Origin: Vagococcus hydrophili
Lineage (GTDB): Bacteria; Bacillota; Bacilli; Lactobacillales; Vagococcaceae
Length of the DNA stretch: 64,000 bases
NCBI RefSeq assembly: GCF_011304195.1
Contig: NZ_CP049887.1
Coordinates: forward strand, 806,001 to 870,000
Direction of reading: 5' to 3'
Numbering within the stretch: position 1 is the first letter of the stretch; each line of letters opens with the position of its first letter. Positions 36,835-46,425 of the stretch are shown here, one piece after another. Both the position numbers and the translations under genes were made by a program. The notes below the pieces were generated by a model that was not told where the DNA came from, did no database searches, and worked only from the letters and a program-made list of their open reading frames with translations.

Positions 36835-38739
36835 CTATACTTTCTTCTTCAATAACCCTAAAACAATCGCACTAACAAATGAACCGATTAAGATAAAACC
36901 TAAGTAAAGAATTGGTTTATTAACTAACATGATAACAAAAATCCCGCCATGTGGTGCCATTAATTTAATGCCTGCACCACCAACTAAAGCGCCAGTTAAC
37001 GCTGAACCAACCACAAAACTTGGAATCATTTTTAATGGATCAGAAGCTGCAAATGGAATAGCTCCTTCTGTAATAAATGAGAATCCCATGACTAAGTTTG
37101 TTAGTCCTGCATCTTTGTCTTTTTTAGTAAATTTATCTTTGAATAAAATCGTTGCAATGGCAATAGCAAGTGGTGGAACCATCCCACCAGCCATCACTGC
37201 TGCCATCATTGGACTACCACCTGTAGCTACTGTTGCTGCTAGGGTTCCTGTCCCAAAGACGTAAGCAGCTTTATTTACTGGACCACCTAAGTCAATCGCC
37301 ATCATTCCACCTAATAACGCACCAAGTAAGGCAGCATTTCCGCCTGATAAACCGTTTAAGAAATTATTCAAGCCATCATTGATCGCTGCCATTGGAACAT
37401 TAACCACTAACATGATTGCGCCTGTAATTAATACACCAAACAGTGGATAGAATAAAATCGTTTTGATTCCATCTAATGATTTTGGTAATCCTTTAAGAAT
37501 TTTTCTTAAGAATTCCACCACGTAACCCGCAATGAAACCACCTAGTAAAGCACCTAAGAAACCTGCACCACCTGTATTAGCTAAAGCACCTGCAGCAAAA
37601 CCAACCACTAAACCGGGACGATCCGCAATACTTGAAGCAATAAATCCGGCTAAAACTGGTAACATGAAACCAAATGCTGCCCCACCAATGGTATTTAATT
37701 GAGCGGCTAACTCATGGTAACTACCTAGTTTTGACAATTCTTCTTGAGGAACACCCATAAATTGATCCACCATGAATGACAAGGCAATAATAATTCCCCC
37801 ACCAATCACAAATGGCAACATATGACTAATCCCATTCATTAAATGTTTATAAATTTGAGAACCAATGCTTCCACTAGCTTTTTCTGAACTTTCTTCTGCT
37901 TCAGAATTACCGCTATGATGATAAATTGGTGCTTCTTGTTTAAGTGCTAAATTAATTAATTCTTCTGTTTTTTTGATACCATCACTAACGGGACGATTGA
38001 TTAAATGCTTCCCTTCGAATCTAGCCATCTCGACATTTTTATCTGCGGCAACAATCACTCCCGCAGCGCGCTCAATGTCCTCCGCCGTTAAATGATGTTT
38101 CACACCTTCAGAACCATTTGTTTCGACTTTAATCTCAACATTCATCTCTTTAGCTTTGTTTTTCAGAGCATCTTCTGCCATGTACGTGTGAGCAATACCT
38201 GTCGGGCAGGCTGTCACCGCAATCACAAAAGGACGTTCTGTTGCTGTTTGGACTTCCTCTTCTGCTGCTTGCGCTTGATCATACTCTTTTTGCGCTGTGT
38301 CAAAAATTGAAATCACTGCTTCTGGGTTTGTTGCCTGTTTTAAAGAGGTAATTAACTCTGGGTTTAAAAGCAAACGAGACAATCCAGCTAAAGCTTGTAA
38401 ATGTGTGTCATTAGCGCCTTCTGGAGCGGCAATCATAAAGAATAAAAAGGTCGGTTGACCGTCTAGCGCTTCATAGTCAACACCTGTTGAACTTTTAGCG
38501 AATAATACAGTTGGTCTAACTACCGCACTATTTTTTGAATGAGGCATCGCAATTCCATCACCTAAACCAGTTGATGTTTGTTCCTCACGTTTAATAATCC
38601 CTACTTCAAACATTTCTTGATCATTAATACGACCTGCTTCGTGTAACTTACTCACCATCTCTTTAATCGCAGACTTTTTATCAGTCGCTTTTAAATCCAT
38701 GATCATACAGTCCATTGCCAATAAATCCGTTACTTTCAT
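36835..38739 (-). CDS. fruA: PTS fructose transporter EIIABC
   Basis: The 634-residue protein carries EIIA (1-150; phospho-His in GIAMPHSKN), EIIB-fructose (about 170-265; phospho-Cys in TACPTGIAHTYMAE) and EIIC (about 295-634; membrane domain with GGPVNKAAY and GAIPFAASDP). It imports fructose as fructose-1-phosphate. It follows fruK after a 21-bp gap. Alanine-rich linkers separate the domains. The fruR-fruK-fruA order is typical of Firmicutes. Confidence 0.95.
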   Translation of the reverse strand: MKVTDLLAMDCMIMDLKATDKKSAIKEMVSKLHEAGRINDQEMFEVGIIKREEQTSTGLGDGIAMPHSKNSAVVRPTVLFAKSSTGVDYEALDGQPTFLFFMIAAPEGANDTHLQALAGLSRLLLNPELITSLKQATNPEAVISIFDTAQKEYDQAQAAEEEVQTATERPFVIAVTACPTGIAHTYMAEDALKNKAKEMNVEIKVETNGSEGVKHHLTAEDIERAAGVIVAADKNVEMARFEGKHLINRPVSDGIKKTEELINLALKQEAPIYHHSGNSEAEESSEKASGSIGSQIYKHLMNGISHMLPFVIGGGIIIALSFMVDQFMGVPQEELSKLGSYHELAAQLNTIGGAAFGFMLPVLAGFIASSIADRPGLVVGFAAGALANTGGAGFLGALLGGFIAGYVVEFLRKILKGLPKSLDGIKTILFYPLFGVLITGAIMLVVNVPMAAINDGLNNFLNGLSGGNAALLGALLGGMMAIDLGGPVNKAAYVFGTGTLAATVATGGSPMMAAVMAGGMVPPLAIAIATILFKDKFTKKDKDAGLTNLVMGFSFITEGAIPFAASDPLKMIPSFVVGSALTGALVGGAGIKLMAPHGGIFVIMLVNKPILYLGFILIGSFVSAIVLGLLKKKV

Positions 38740-38760
38740 TGTTAATCCCCTATTTTTTTA

Positions 38761-39675
38761 TCACGTTAATTTATTTATTTTAACTTTTTCGACTAATGCT
38801 AAAATATCTTTACCTGGTGCTAAATCATCATTAAAAGCTGTGGCGCTTCCTGATGCCACGCCGTACTTAAAGGCTTCTAATATCTCTTTTTCTTGAGAGA
38901 GTTGACTGACAAAGCCAGCTACCATTGAATCCCCTGATCCAACTGAATTTTTCAATTGACCGACTAATCCAGGTGCTCTGTAAACACCTGTTTCATTGAA
39001 TAATGCTGCACCATCTTTCCCCATTGATAGTAAAACATTTTCCGCTCCCATAGCGACCAACTTTTGACCGTAAGGAATCATCTCTTCAAAACTATTGAAT
39101 GATGTATTAAATATATCTGCCAACTCATGATGATTCGGCTTGATAAGTGTTGGTGAGAATTTTAAAATATCCAATAATTTCTCACTACTAATATCCACCA
39201 CAAAGGGAATATTTAATTCACTCACTAGCTGAACTAATTCTGTGTAAATATCCTCAGATACGCCTTTTGGAATACTTCCTGAAAAGACGATTAAATCAGA
39301 TGACGTACAATCTGATAGCTGTGATTTTAAAGCGTGTAAGTGAACAGATTCAATTGTAGGACCTTGACCATTGATCTCTGTTTCAACATCACTCTTTAAC
39401 TTAATGTTAATTCGTGTGTCTCCTGGTACTTCGATAAAATCTGTGATTAAGCGTTCTTCACTTAATTTATTTCTGATGAATGAGCCCGTAAACCCGCCAA
39501 CAAAACCTAAATTTATTGATTCCACATCCAAGTTTTTCAAAATTCTAGAAACATTAATTCCTTTGCCTCCTGGAAACTTGTATTCCTCAGTTGTTTTGTT
39601 CAGTTGATCCACTTGAAACTCAGGAACTCGAATCACATAATCAATCGCTGGATTTAATGTGACAGTGTAAATCAT
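38761..39675 (-). CDS. fruK: 1-phosphofructokinase
   Basis: The 304-residue PfkB-family kinase phosphorylates fructose-1-phosphate to fructose-1,6-bisphosphate. It has the N-terminal MIYTVTLNPAIDYV, the glycine-rich FPGGKGINVSR, and the C-terminal catalytic signature GSGDSMVAGFV with the base aspartate. The start overlaps the fruR stop by ATGA. Context with fruA fixes the substrate within the PfkB family. Confidence 0.93.
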   Translation of the reverse strand: MIYTVTLNPAIDYVIRVPEFQVDQLNKTTEEYKFPGGKGINVSRILKNLDVESINLGFVGGFTGSFIRNKLSEERLITDFIEVPGDTRINIKLKSDVETEINGQGPTIESVHLHALKSQLSDCTSSDLIVFSGSIPKGVSEDIYTELVQLVSELNIPFVVDISSEKLLDILKFSPTLIKPNHHELADIFNTSFNSFEEMIPYGQKLVAMGAENVLLSMGKDGAALFNETGVYRAPGLVGQLKNSVGSGDSMVAGFVSQLSQEKEILEAFKYGVASGSATAFNDDLAPGKDILALVEKVKINKLT

Positions 39676-40424
39676 TTTAAAACCTCCTTGATTGTTGTTT
39701 TATTTTTAAGACGGGCTAATTGTTCTTCTTGTAGTAAATCTGTAATGAGTAATGCCTCTTCGATATTACCAATTTTAGAAAAATTCACCTTGTCAAATTT
39801 CGTCTTGTCTGCTAAAACAAACACTTGTTGCGACTGATGCATGGCTACTTTTTTAATCGCTGCTTCTTCTGCATCAACTGTTGTATAACCATATTCATCA
39901 TGAACGCCATTAGCTCCCATAAAAGCTTTATCAAAATAACACATTTTGATTTGCTCAATGGCTTGATGACTAACCGCCGCTTTTGTCGTGTTTCTAATCG
40001 CGCCACCAATCATGGTTATTTGAAGCCCTAAATCAATACCTGCACTGGCATGTTGAACAGAGTTCGTCACAACATGAATCGTTTTATCCTTTAAAAAGGG
40101 TAACATTTCATATGTGGTTGTTCCTGCATCTAGGTAAATAAATTCACCTTCTGTCACAAGAGAGGCTGCATAAGCACCAATTGAATTCTTTTCATGAACG
40201 TTTTTGGATGATTTAGCTTCCATATCTAGTTCAGATTCTAATTTAATGGTTCTCTTAGCACCACCATGAACACGCTTTAAAATTCCGGCAGCTTCCATTT
40301 CTTGTAAATCACGACGAATCGTTGATTCAGAAACATCTAAAGATGACATAAGTTCTCTTGTTTTAATGATATTCTTTTCATTGAGTAAAGATAAAATCGC
40401 TTGTTGTCTTTCTTCTGTTAACAT
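39672..40424 (-). CDS. fruR: DeoR-family repressor of the fructose operon
   Basis: The 250-residue regulator has a DeoR helix-turn-helix (LTEERQQAILSLL, VSESTIRRDLQEMEAAG, VHGGAKR at residues 1-60) and a C-terminal effector domain resembling phosphosugar isomerases (IYLDAGTTTYEM, TMIGGAIRN). Fructose-1-phosphate is the probable inducer, from the family. ATG 40424 has GGAGTGAT upstream. The GTG at 40433 overlaps it and is rejected. It is the first gene of the operon and probably self-regulated. Confidence 0.92.
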   Translation of the reverse strand: MLTEERQQAILSLLNEKNIIKTRELMSSLDVSESTIRRDLQEMEAAGILKRVHGGAKRTIKLESELDMEAKSSKNVHEKNSIGAYAASLVTEGEFIYLDAGTTTYEMLPFLKDKTIHVVTNSVQHASAGIDLGLQITMIGGAIRNTTKAAVSHQAIEQIKMCYFDKAFMGANGVHDEYGYTTVDAEEAAIKKVAMHQSQQVFVLADKTKFDKVNFSKIGNIEEALLITDLLQEEQLARLKNKTTIKEVLK

Positions 40425-40444
40425 AATGATCACTCCATATTTTT

Positions 40445-40480
40445 ATAATACTATCAAATACTTTCTTTTTCAATCAAAAA
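40445..40480 (-). promoter_or_regulatory. fru operon promoter with candidate FruR half-sites
   Basis: On the minus strand TTGAAA (40473-40468), 17 bp and TATTAT (40450-40445) form the promoter. TTTTTGATTG and TATTTGATAG repeat 20 bp apart over the -35 and spacer, a spacing suited to a DeoR-type regulator. The operator role is inferred. Confidence 0.6.
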
Positions 40481-40491
40481 CATTCAAAAAT

Positions 40492-40522
40492 AAAAAAATA
40501 ACTGTCAATTTCTGACAGTTAT
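40492..40522 (-). terminator. Intrinsic terminator of the rnc-smc-ftsY operon
   Basis: On the minus strand ATAACTGTC and GACAGTTAT form a stem followed by TTTTTTT. It comes directly after the half-unit of repeat array E, some 180 bp past the ftsY stop. Confidence 0.85.
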
Positions 40523-40539
40523 CTATTTGTTTAGTTTAA

Positions 40540-40702
40540 ATGACTTCCAGTTGATTGGAGCAAAGCCCTCAAAAATGCACGCTAGTAGTCCGGCATTGAT
40601 AAGCTGCTCCTTCGGTAACTTCACTATCAATAGTCAATCAAAAACCGATTGATTATTGATACCTCCAGTTACTCAGAGCATAACGCTTATAAATGCACTT
40701 TA
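40540..40702 (-). repeat. Structured 3' repeat array E (minus strand): one unit plus a half-unit
   Basis: Read on the minus strand, the unit starts with TAAAGTGCATTT at the ftsY stop codon (40702), and the half-unit starts with TAGCGTGCATTTTT at 40584, 118 bp later. Pairings are ATAAGC with GCTTAT, GCTCT with GGAGC, GTAACT with AGTTAC, and TATCAATAATCAATC with TGATTGACTATTGATA around GGTTTTT. The outer stem differs wholly from arrays A and B yet is fully complementary. The half-unit carries GCTCCAATCAACTGGAAG. This is the only copy on the minus strand, and it again follows the strand of its gene. Confidence 0.87.
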
Positions 40703-41989
40703 GTCTTCATACATTTCCATTAGGTCTTTGAATAATCCGTAGACGAATTGGTTTGGATCGAAGTCTTCTAGGTCTGTGATTCTCTCTCCTAATCCAACTA
40801 ACTTAACTGGTAGGTGTAGTTCGTTACGGATGGCTAGAACCATTCCACCTTTGGCTGTTCCATCTAATTTAGAAAGAACAATCCCTGTTACATCTGTCGT
40901 ATCTTTAAATTCTTTGGCTTGAACCATAGCATTTTGACCTGTTGTTGCATCCACTACAAGTAATACTTCGTGAGGAGCAGATGGGTATTCACGTTCAATA
41001 ATACGTTTCATTTTTTCAAGTTCTTTCATCAGATGAACTTTATTTTGTAAACGTCCTGCTGTATCCACTAATAGGATATCGTAGTTCTCTTTTTTCGTTT
41101 TTTCAACAGCATCAAATACAACCGCTGCAGGATCACTACCGGCAGCATGTTTTACAACATCCACTCCAGCTCGTTCACCCCAAACAGCTAACTGATCAAT
41201 TGCTCCGGCTCTAAAGGTATCTGCGGCTGCAAGTAAGACTTTTTTCCCGTCTTGCTTGTATCGATGAGCCAGTTTCCCAATGCTCGTTGTTTTCCCAACG
41301 CCATTGACTCCAACAAATAAAATAATTGTTGGACCATCTGTTTGGATATTCAGCTCGTTATTCTCATCAGCACCCTCAGCGTCATAAATTTCAACTAATT
41401 TTTCGATAATTGTATTCTGAACGTCAGATTGTTTTTTAACATTTTTCAGTTTTACTTCTTCTTGAAGTTCATCTGAAATTCGCATAGCTGTTTCAAAACC
41501 AACATCGGCTCTGATCAACGCTTCTTCTAATTCTTCGAAAAACTCATCATCCACCATACGGAAATTCGAGAATAAATTATTCATAAATTGTCCGAATGTC
41601 TTACGTGATTTTTCTAAGCCTTTGTCGTATTTTTCAACCGTTGTTTCTTCCTCTACTTTTGGTTGTTCCACAACAACTTCTTCTTGAATAGGGGCTTCTT
41701 CGACTACTGGTTGTACCTCTTCAACTATAGGCTCCTCAACACTGACCTCTGATTCAACTTGCTCAGGTTCTTCAGCTTTAATTTCAGTTGTCTCAAAAGC
41801 CATTTCTTCTTCCACTTTAATCGGTTCAGAAATCATTTCTTCTGTCACTTCAACTACTGCTTCCACTACTTGCTCAGCAGGTTCCTCTATTTGAGGCGTT
41901 TCTTCTATCTCAACAATTTCTTCTTTTATTTCAACTTGTTCTGACTTTTCTCCTAGAACAGCTTTTTTTATCTTATCAAAAAATCCCAT
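40700..41989 (-). CDS. ftsY: Signal recognition particle receptor FtsY
   Basis: The 429-residue GTPase has a long acidic N-terminal region (about 18-118) made of repeated glutamate/valine/proline segments such as VEEPIVEEVQPVVEEAP, then the NG domain. Motifs are GVNGVGKTTSIGKLA (G1), AADTFRAGAIDQL (G2), DTAGRLQNK (G3) and LSKLDGTAKGG (G4). It docks ribosome-SRP complexes at the membrane. It is the last gene of rnc-smc-HAD-ftsY, the usual Lactobacillales order. Its stop TAA is the edge of repeat array E. Confidence 0.96.
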   Translation of the reverse strand: MGFFDKIKKAVLGEKSEQVEIKEEIVEIEETPQIEEPAEQVVEAVVEVTEEMISEPIKVEEEMAFETTEIKAEEPEQVESEVSVEEPIVEEVQPVVEEAPIQEEVVVEQPKVEEETTVEKYDKGLEKSRKTFGQFMNNLFSNFRMVDDEFFEELEEALIRADVGFETAMRISDELQEEVKLKNVKKQSDVQNTIIEKLVEIYDAEGADENNELNIQTDGPTIILFVGVNGVGKTTSIGKLAHRYKQDGKKVLLAAADTFRAGAIDQLAVWGERAGVDVVKHAAGSDPAAVVFDAVEKTKKENYDILLVDTAGRLQNKVHLMKELEKMKRIIEREYPSAPHEVLLVVDATTGQNAMVQAKEFKDTTDVTGIVLSKLDGTAKGGMVLAIRNELHLPVKLVGLGERITDLEDFDPNQFVYGLFKDLMEMYED

Positions 41990-42003
41990 GATGAACCTCC
42001 TTT

Positions 42004-42816
42004 TTAATCCCTTAACACAAATTTTTCAACAGCATATGCCACGCCGTCTTCCTCATTTGATTTTGTAATAAATTGGGCTAGTTTTTTGACGGTTTCGTTC
42101 CCGTTCTCCATTACAACGCCCATACCAGCATACTCAATCATCGAAATATCATTTTCCTCATCACCAATTGCCATAACTTCTGATTGCTTAATGCCTAATT
42201 CTTTCGCAAGTAAATCAATTCCATTTGATTTACTTACATCACGGTGGATAATTTCAAGTAAACATGGACGAGATTTCATAATATTGAATTTTTCTTTCCA
42301 GATGTCGTCTAAGCTTTTTAGTTTTTCATCTAAGTACTCAGGTTCAACGCCAACTACCATTTTATTGAAGATAATGTCTTCTGTTAATTCATCTGGTGTC
42401 ATAGTTTTATACGTTAAGATTGGGTTCAACGTTTGATAGATTGATTTCTTACTTTTAGACGTTGTTAAATTAATACAAGTATCTACTGAAATAATATCTA
42501 AAGGTAAATCTAATTCAGTCATCACCTCAGCCATTTGTTTCACTTCTTCAAGGCTTAATGAATAAGAAAGTAACTCTTCACCTGTATCATTTTTTTGAAT
42601 CGCTCCACCATTAAAGGTAATGCTATAATCCTCTGCATCTCTTAATTCTAAACGGTTCAAATAAGTTTCAATCGCAATCAAAGGTCGTCCCGTACATAAA
42701 ACAATTTTTGTTCCTTGTTCTTTTGCTTTAGTTAAAACTTCTTTATTACGATCAGTAATTTTCTTTTCATCTGTTAACAACGTGCCATCTAAATCTATTG
42801 CTACTAATTTAATCAT
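42004..42816 (-). CDS. Cof-type HAD phosphatase
   Basis: The 270-residue HAD IIB enzyme has motif I AIDLDGTLLT, motif II LCTGRPLI, a lysine in SKSNGIDLL and motif IV MAIGDEENDISMI. Cof/YidA relatives dephosphorylate sugar phosphates and pyridoxal phosphate, and some act on flavin. It lies between smc and ftsY, a common arrangement in enterococci and streptococci. Gaps of about 15 bp on both sides indicate one operon. Confidence 0.9.
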   Translation of the reverse strand: MIKLVAIDLDGTLLTDEKKITDRNKEVLTKAKEQGTKIVLCTGRPLIAIETYLNRLELRDAEDYSITFNGGAIQKNDTGEELLSYSLSLEEVKQMAEVMTELDLPLDIISVDTCINLTTSKSKKSIYQTLNPILTYKTMTPDELTEDIIFNKMVVGVEPEYLDEKLKSLDDIWKEKFNIMKSRPCLLEIIHRDVSKSNGIDLLAKELGIKQSEVMAIGDEENDISMIEYAGMGVVMENGNETVKKLAQFITKSNEEDGVAYAVEKFVLRD

Positions 42817-42831
42817 TTATATCCTCCTAAG

Positions 42832-45800
42832 TTAAGGCATATCTAATAATTCTTGATTCTCTAACTCTTCTAAATGAACGGAAACAATCTTAGAAACACC
42901 TGATTCTTGCATGGTTACTCCGTACAAAACACTAGCCGATTCCATCGTCCCTTTACGGTGAGTAATCACGATAAACTGTGTCGACTCCCCAAATTGGCGT
43001 AAATAATTACCATATCTTGCCACGTTGGCATCATCAAGAGCTGCTTCGACTTCATCTAAAATACAGAAAGGCACTGGACGCGCTTGAATAATCGCAAATA
43101 ATAAAGCAATTGCCGTTAAGGCTCTCTCCCCGCCTGATAAAAGACTTAAATTTTGTAATTTTTTACCAGGTGGTTGGGCAATAATATCTATCCCTGTATG
43201 AAGTAAATCAGTAGGATCTGTTAACACTAAATCTGCGTGACCGCCACCAAACATGTTCGGGAATACCACTCTAAATTCTTCACGAATATCACAGAAAACG
43301 TCATGGAATTTCTTAATTACTAGTTCATCCATCTCATTCATTGTCTCAAACAATTCATTTTTTGCAAGGATCAAATCTTCTTGCTGGCTCACAAGGAATT
43401 GATAACGCTCATTGACTTCTTCATACTGCTCGATTGACGAGACATTCACCACACCTAACTGTTGAATGCTTGCCTTTAACAGTTGAATGCGTTCCTTACC
43501 TTCTTCAAAGTCAACCATCTCTGGATAAAGGGCTTTTCCACCTTCATACGTCATGCCGTACTCTTCTTGAAGGTACGTTAAACATCTATCTAAAGCAATA
43601 CCTGAGCTATTTTTAGCGACTTCGATAGCCGTTTTTTCATCCATCACTTTTTGGATACTTTGATTTTTAAGAACGACTTCTTTTTCTAATACCTCAATTG
43701 CTTTATACAGTTCTTCACGTTGATTTTTTAATGTTTCCAATTCAGTCGTGATAACTTCTCGGTTTTCTCTTAAACGGGTCATCTCTACATAAATCTTTTG
43801 ACTCGTTTCTCCTTGAGTGAGATGCTCATGAGACTGATCATCTAATTGAGAGACAATTGCTGCTTTTTGATTCGTTAACTCTGTTTGTTCTGCATTTTTT
43901 TCAGCTTGTCTTGAAACCAATTGACTGATTTTTTCTGTTAAGACAGCAAGTTCTGATTGCTGTTTGTTTAACTCTTGTTGGGTTTCTTCTTTTTTTAGCG
44001 TATTCTCTTCTTCTAATTGGCTTGTTTGAGCCATTAGCTGATCTAGCTCTGCTTGTTTCTCATCTAGTTTTTCTTTCGCTTCTGTGAGTTGCTCTTTTTC
44101 TTCCTGATAATCTTCTAAGAAGCGTTGCAATTCTCGTTTTTCATATTCAAAGGCACGACGTTCTTTTTCTTGTTGCGTGCTTCTTGTTTCAAGTTGATTG
44201 ACTTCGTTGGTTAAGTTTTGTTCTGAAAGACGGGCTTCCTCGCCAGATTTTCTTAACGCATCTAAATCCGTTTCTGCCTTTTGACTTGTTGCTTTTAAGT
44301 CTCTAACTTCTGCTTCTTTTGTTTCGTAAAGCTTGGTCATTTGAGCAATTTGCGTTTCTAATTCTTTCAGTTCATGCCCTTGTGAGAAGAGTTGGTTATT
44401 TTGACCATTTTTACTCGCCCCACCAGTCATTGAACCCCCAGGATTCATCACGTCGCCCTCTAAAGAAACAACTCTAAATTGGAAGTTAATCTGTTTAGCT
44501 AGTTCATTGGCTGATTTTAAATCTTTGGCAATAATCGTTAGACCTAAAATATTTTGAACCACGCTTTTAATTGATTCATCATAGCTGATCAACTCACTGG
44601 CAACACCCACATAACCTGAATGTTGAGAGACTCTACTTTTCATCGTGTCATTGAGCTGGCGTGCCTTAATCGTTGTCAAAGGTAAGAACGTTGCTCGACC
44701 CACACGTTTTTGTTTTAAATAGGCAATCGCTTGTCTGGCACTCTGCTCATTTTCAGTAATGACATGTTGGGCTGAGGCTCCTAACGCTGTTTCAATGGCT
44801 AAACTAATTTCTTTTGGTACTTCGATTAATTCTGCCACCGCACCAACAATTCCGCCAAGTTGTTCACGGTCTTTTAAGACAGAACGAACCCCTTGATAAA
44901 ACCCTGAATAATTCGCTTGTAAATCTTTCAAACTTTTTTCTTTGGCTTGACCTTGTTGTAAGATTTTCAGTGCTTCATACATTTGACGTTCATTAGCTGT
45001 GACTTGTTGTCTTAAAAGTAGGACTTCTTTTTGCTTTTCTTGGAAATTCTCAAGTAGCTGAGTCACTTGCTCTGTTTGGTCCACTAATTTCTTAGCTTGT
45101 TTTTCCTTTTGAGCTTTGGTTTCTTTTTCTTCTAACAATAAGCGGTCATAGGTAGATACATCTTTTTCACTACGTACCATTTCTTGCTGGTATTGTTTTT
45201 CTAAATGTTTCAAATCATTGTTAATATTGGTTTGTTGTTGCATCACATCTACATAGTCACTTCTTAAATCTTCTAATTGTTCCTTAGCTGATTTACTGAA
45301 ACGCATCACTTGCTCACTTAAACTAGCTACAGAAGCTAGTAACTCTTTTTCACTCTGAGTTAATTGCTCTTGCTCTTCTAGTAGGCTTGCTACTTCTGTT
45401 CTTAACAGTGATTCTTTTGTCTCAATGGCTTGTAAACTTTCTTGATAAGACGATTTATTTTGTGTTGAAAAGCGCTGACGTTCTTCAAGCACATTTTTTT
45501 GACCTTCTAATTGCTCGTAGCCTGTTGTCACTTCTAATAGATGACTTTGTTTTTCATCAACAGTCTTTTCAAGTTGCTCCCGTTTTTCTTTTAATGTTTC
45601 TAACTGAGTTTCTGCCTGCTCTAAAGCATGACGTTTTTCTTCAATATCCTTCAATAAAATATTAAGAGCCGTCTCTTTTTCGTCCCAGTTTTGTTTATTT
45701 TTTTCAATTTCTTGAACAGAGACATTCACATCAACTTCTGTTAATTGCTCTTTTAAATGAAGATATTTTTTAGCTGTATCACTTTGTTCTCTCAAAGGAT

Positions 45801-46407
45801 TTAACTGAACTTCTAATTCATAAATAATATCTTGCACACGACTTAAATTATCATCGGTTTCACTTAATCTACGTTCTGCTTCTTTTTTTCGGGTTTTATA
45901 TTTTAAAACACCTGCTGCCTCTTCAAAAATCCCGCGACGATCTTCTGGTTTACTATTAAAAATAGCTTCCACCTTACCTTGCGAAATAATCGAGAATGAT
46001 TCTTTTCCAAGACCTGAATCCATAAAGAGATTCACAATATCTTTCATCCGACAGCTTTGTTTATTAATAAAGAAATCACTGTCCCCACTACGAGTTAAAC
46101 GCCTTGTGACACTAACTTCGCTAAAATCAAGTGGTAAGAACCGTTCTTCATTATCCAAGACAAGGGTTACTTCCGCACGATTTAGAGCCGCACGTGAAGA
46201 AGAGCCAGCAAAAATCACGTCTGGCATGGTTCCCCCACGTAAATTTTTGGCTGACTGCTCCCCTAATACCCATCTAATGGCTTCCGTTATATTACTTTTT
46301 CCACTTCCGTTTGGTCCAACTACTGCGGTTAAGCCTTGGTTAAATTCAATAATCGTTCGGTCAGCAAATGACTTAAACCCAGCTATTTCAATTCGTTTTA
46401 AATACAC
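42832..46407 (-). CDS. smc: Chromosome segregation protein SMC
   Basis: The 1191-residue protein has an N-terminal ATPase half (FADRTIIEFNQGLTAVVGPN then GSGKSNITEAIRW), a coiled-coil arm, a hinge around residues 510-670 (GGIVGAVAELIEV, GGSMTGG), the returning coiled coil, and the C-terminal half (LSLLSGGERALTAIALLFA, FCILDEVEAALDDANV). It is full length. It organises and segregates the chromosome with ScpA and ScpB, which are not in the window. It follows rnc after 18 bp. Confidence 0.97.
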   Translation of the reverse strand: MYLKRIEIAGFKSFADRTIIEFNQGLTAVVGPNGSGKSNITEAIRWVLGEQSAKNLRGGTMPDVIFAGSSSRAALNRAEVTLVLDNEERFLPLDFSEVSVTRRLTRSGDSDFFINKQSCRMKDIVNLFMDSGLGKESFSIISQGKVEAIFNSKPEDRRGIFEEAAGVLKYKTRKKEAERRLSETDDNLSRVQDIIYELEVQLNPLREQSDTAKKYLHLKEQLTEVDVNVSVQEIEKNKQNWDEKETALNILLKDIEEKRHALEQAETQLETLKEKREQLEKTVDEKQSHLLEVTTGYEQLEGQKNVLEERQRFSTQNKSSYQESLQAIETKESLLRTEVASLLEEQEQLTQSEKELLASVASLSEQVMRFSKSAKEQLEDLRSDYVDVMQQQTNINNDLKHLEKQYQQEMVRSEKDVSTYDRLLLEEKETKAQKEKQAKKLVDQTEQVTQLLENFQEKQKEVLLLRQQVTANERQMYEALKILQQGQAKEKSLKDLQANYSGFYQGVRSVLKDREQLGGIVGAVAELIEVPKEISLAIETALGASAQHVITENEQSARQAIAYLKQKRVGRATFLPLTTIKARQLNDTMKSRVSQHSGYVGVASELISYDESIKSVVQNILGLTIIAKDLKSANELAKQINFQFRVVSLEGDVMNPGGSMTGGASKNGQNNQLFSQGHELKELETQIAQMTKLYETKEAEVRDLKATSQKAETDLDALRKSGEEARLSEQNLTNEVNQLETRSTQQEKERRAFEYEKRELQRFLEDYQEEKEQLTEAKEKLDEKQAELDQLMAQTSQLEEENTLKKEETQQELNKQQSELAVLTEKISQLVSRQAEKNAEQTELTNQKAAIVSQLDDQSHEHLTQGETSQKIYVEMTRLRENREVITTELETLKNQREELYKAIEVLEKEVVLKNQSIQKVMDEKTAIEVAKNSSGIALDRCLTYLQEEYGMTYEGGKALYPEMVDFEEGKERIQLLKASIQQLGVVNVSSIEQYEEVNERYQFLVSQQEDLILAKNELFETMNEMDELVIKKFHDVFCDIREEFRVVFPNMFGGGHADLVLTDPTDLLHTGIDIIAQPPGKKLQNLSLLSGGERALTAIALLFAIIQARPVPFCILDEVEAALDDANVARYGNYLRQFGESTQFIVITHRKGTMESASVLYGVTMQESGVSKIVSVHLEELENQELLDMP

Positions 46408-46425
46408 TAAAGTTTAGTCTCCTTC

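Noticed and set aside
42086-42436. 116-residue plus-strand reading frame
   Set aside because: It lies wholly antisense to the HAD phosphatase gene, has no ribosome site, and its composition is that of a shadow frame.
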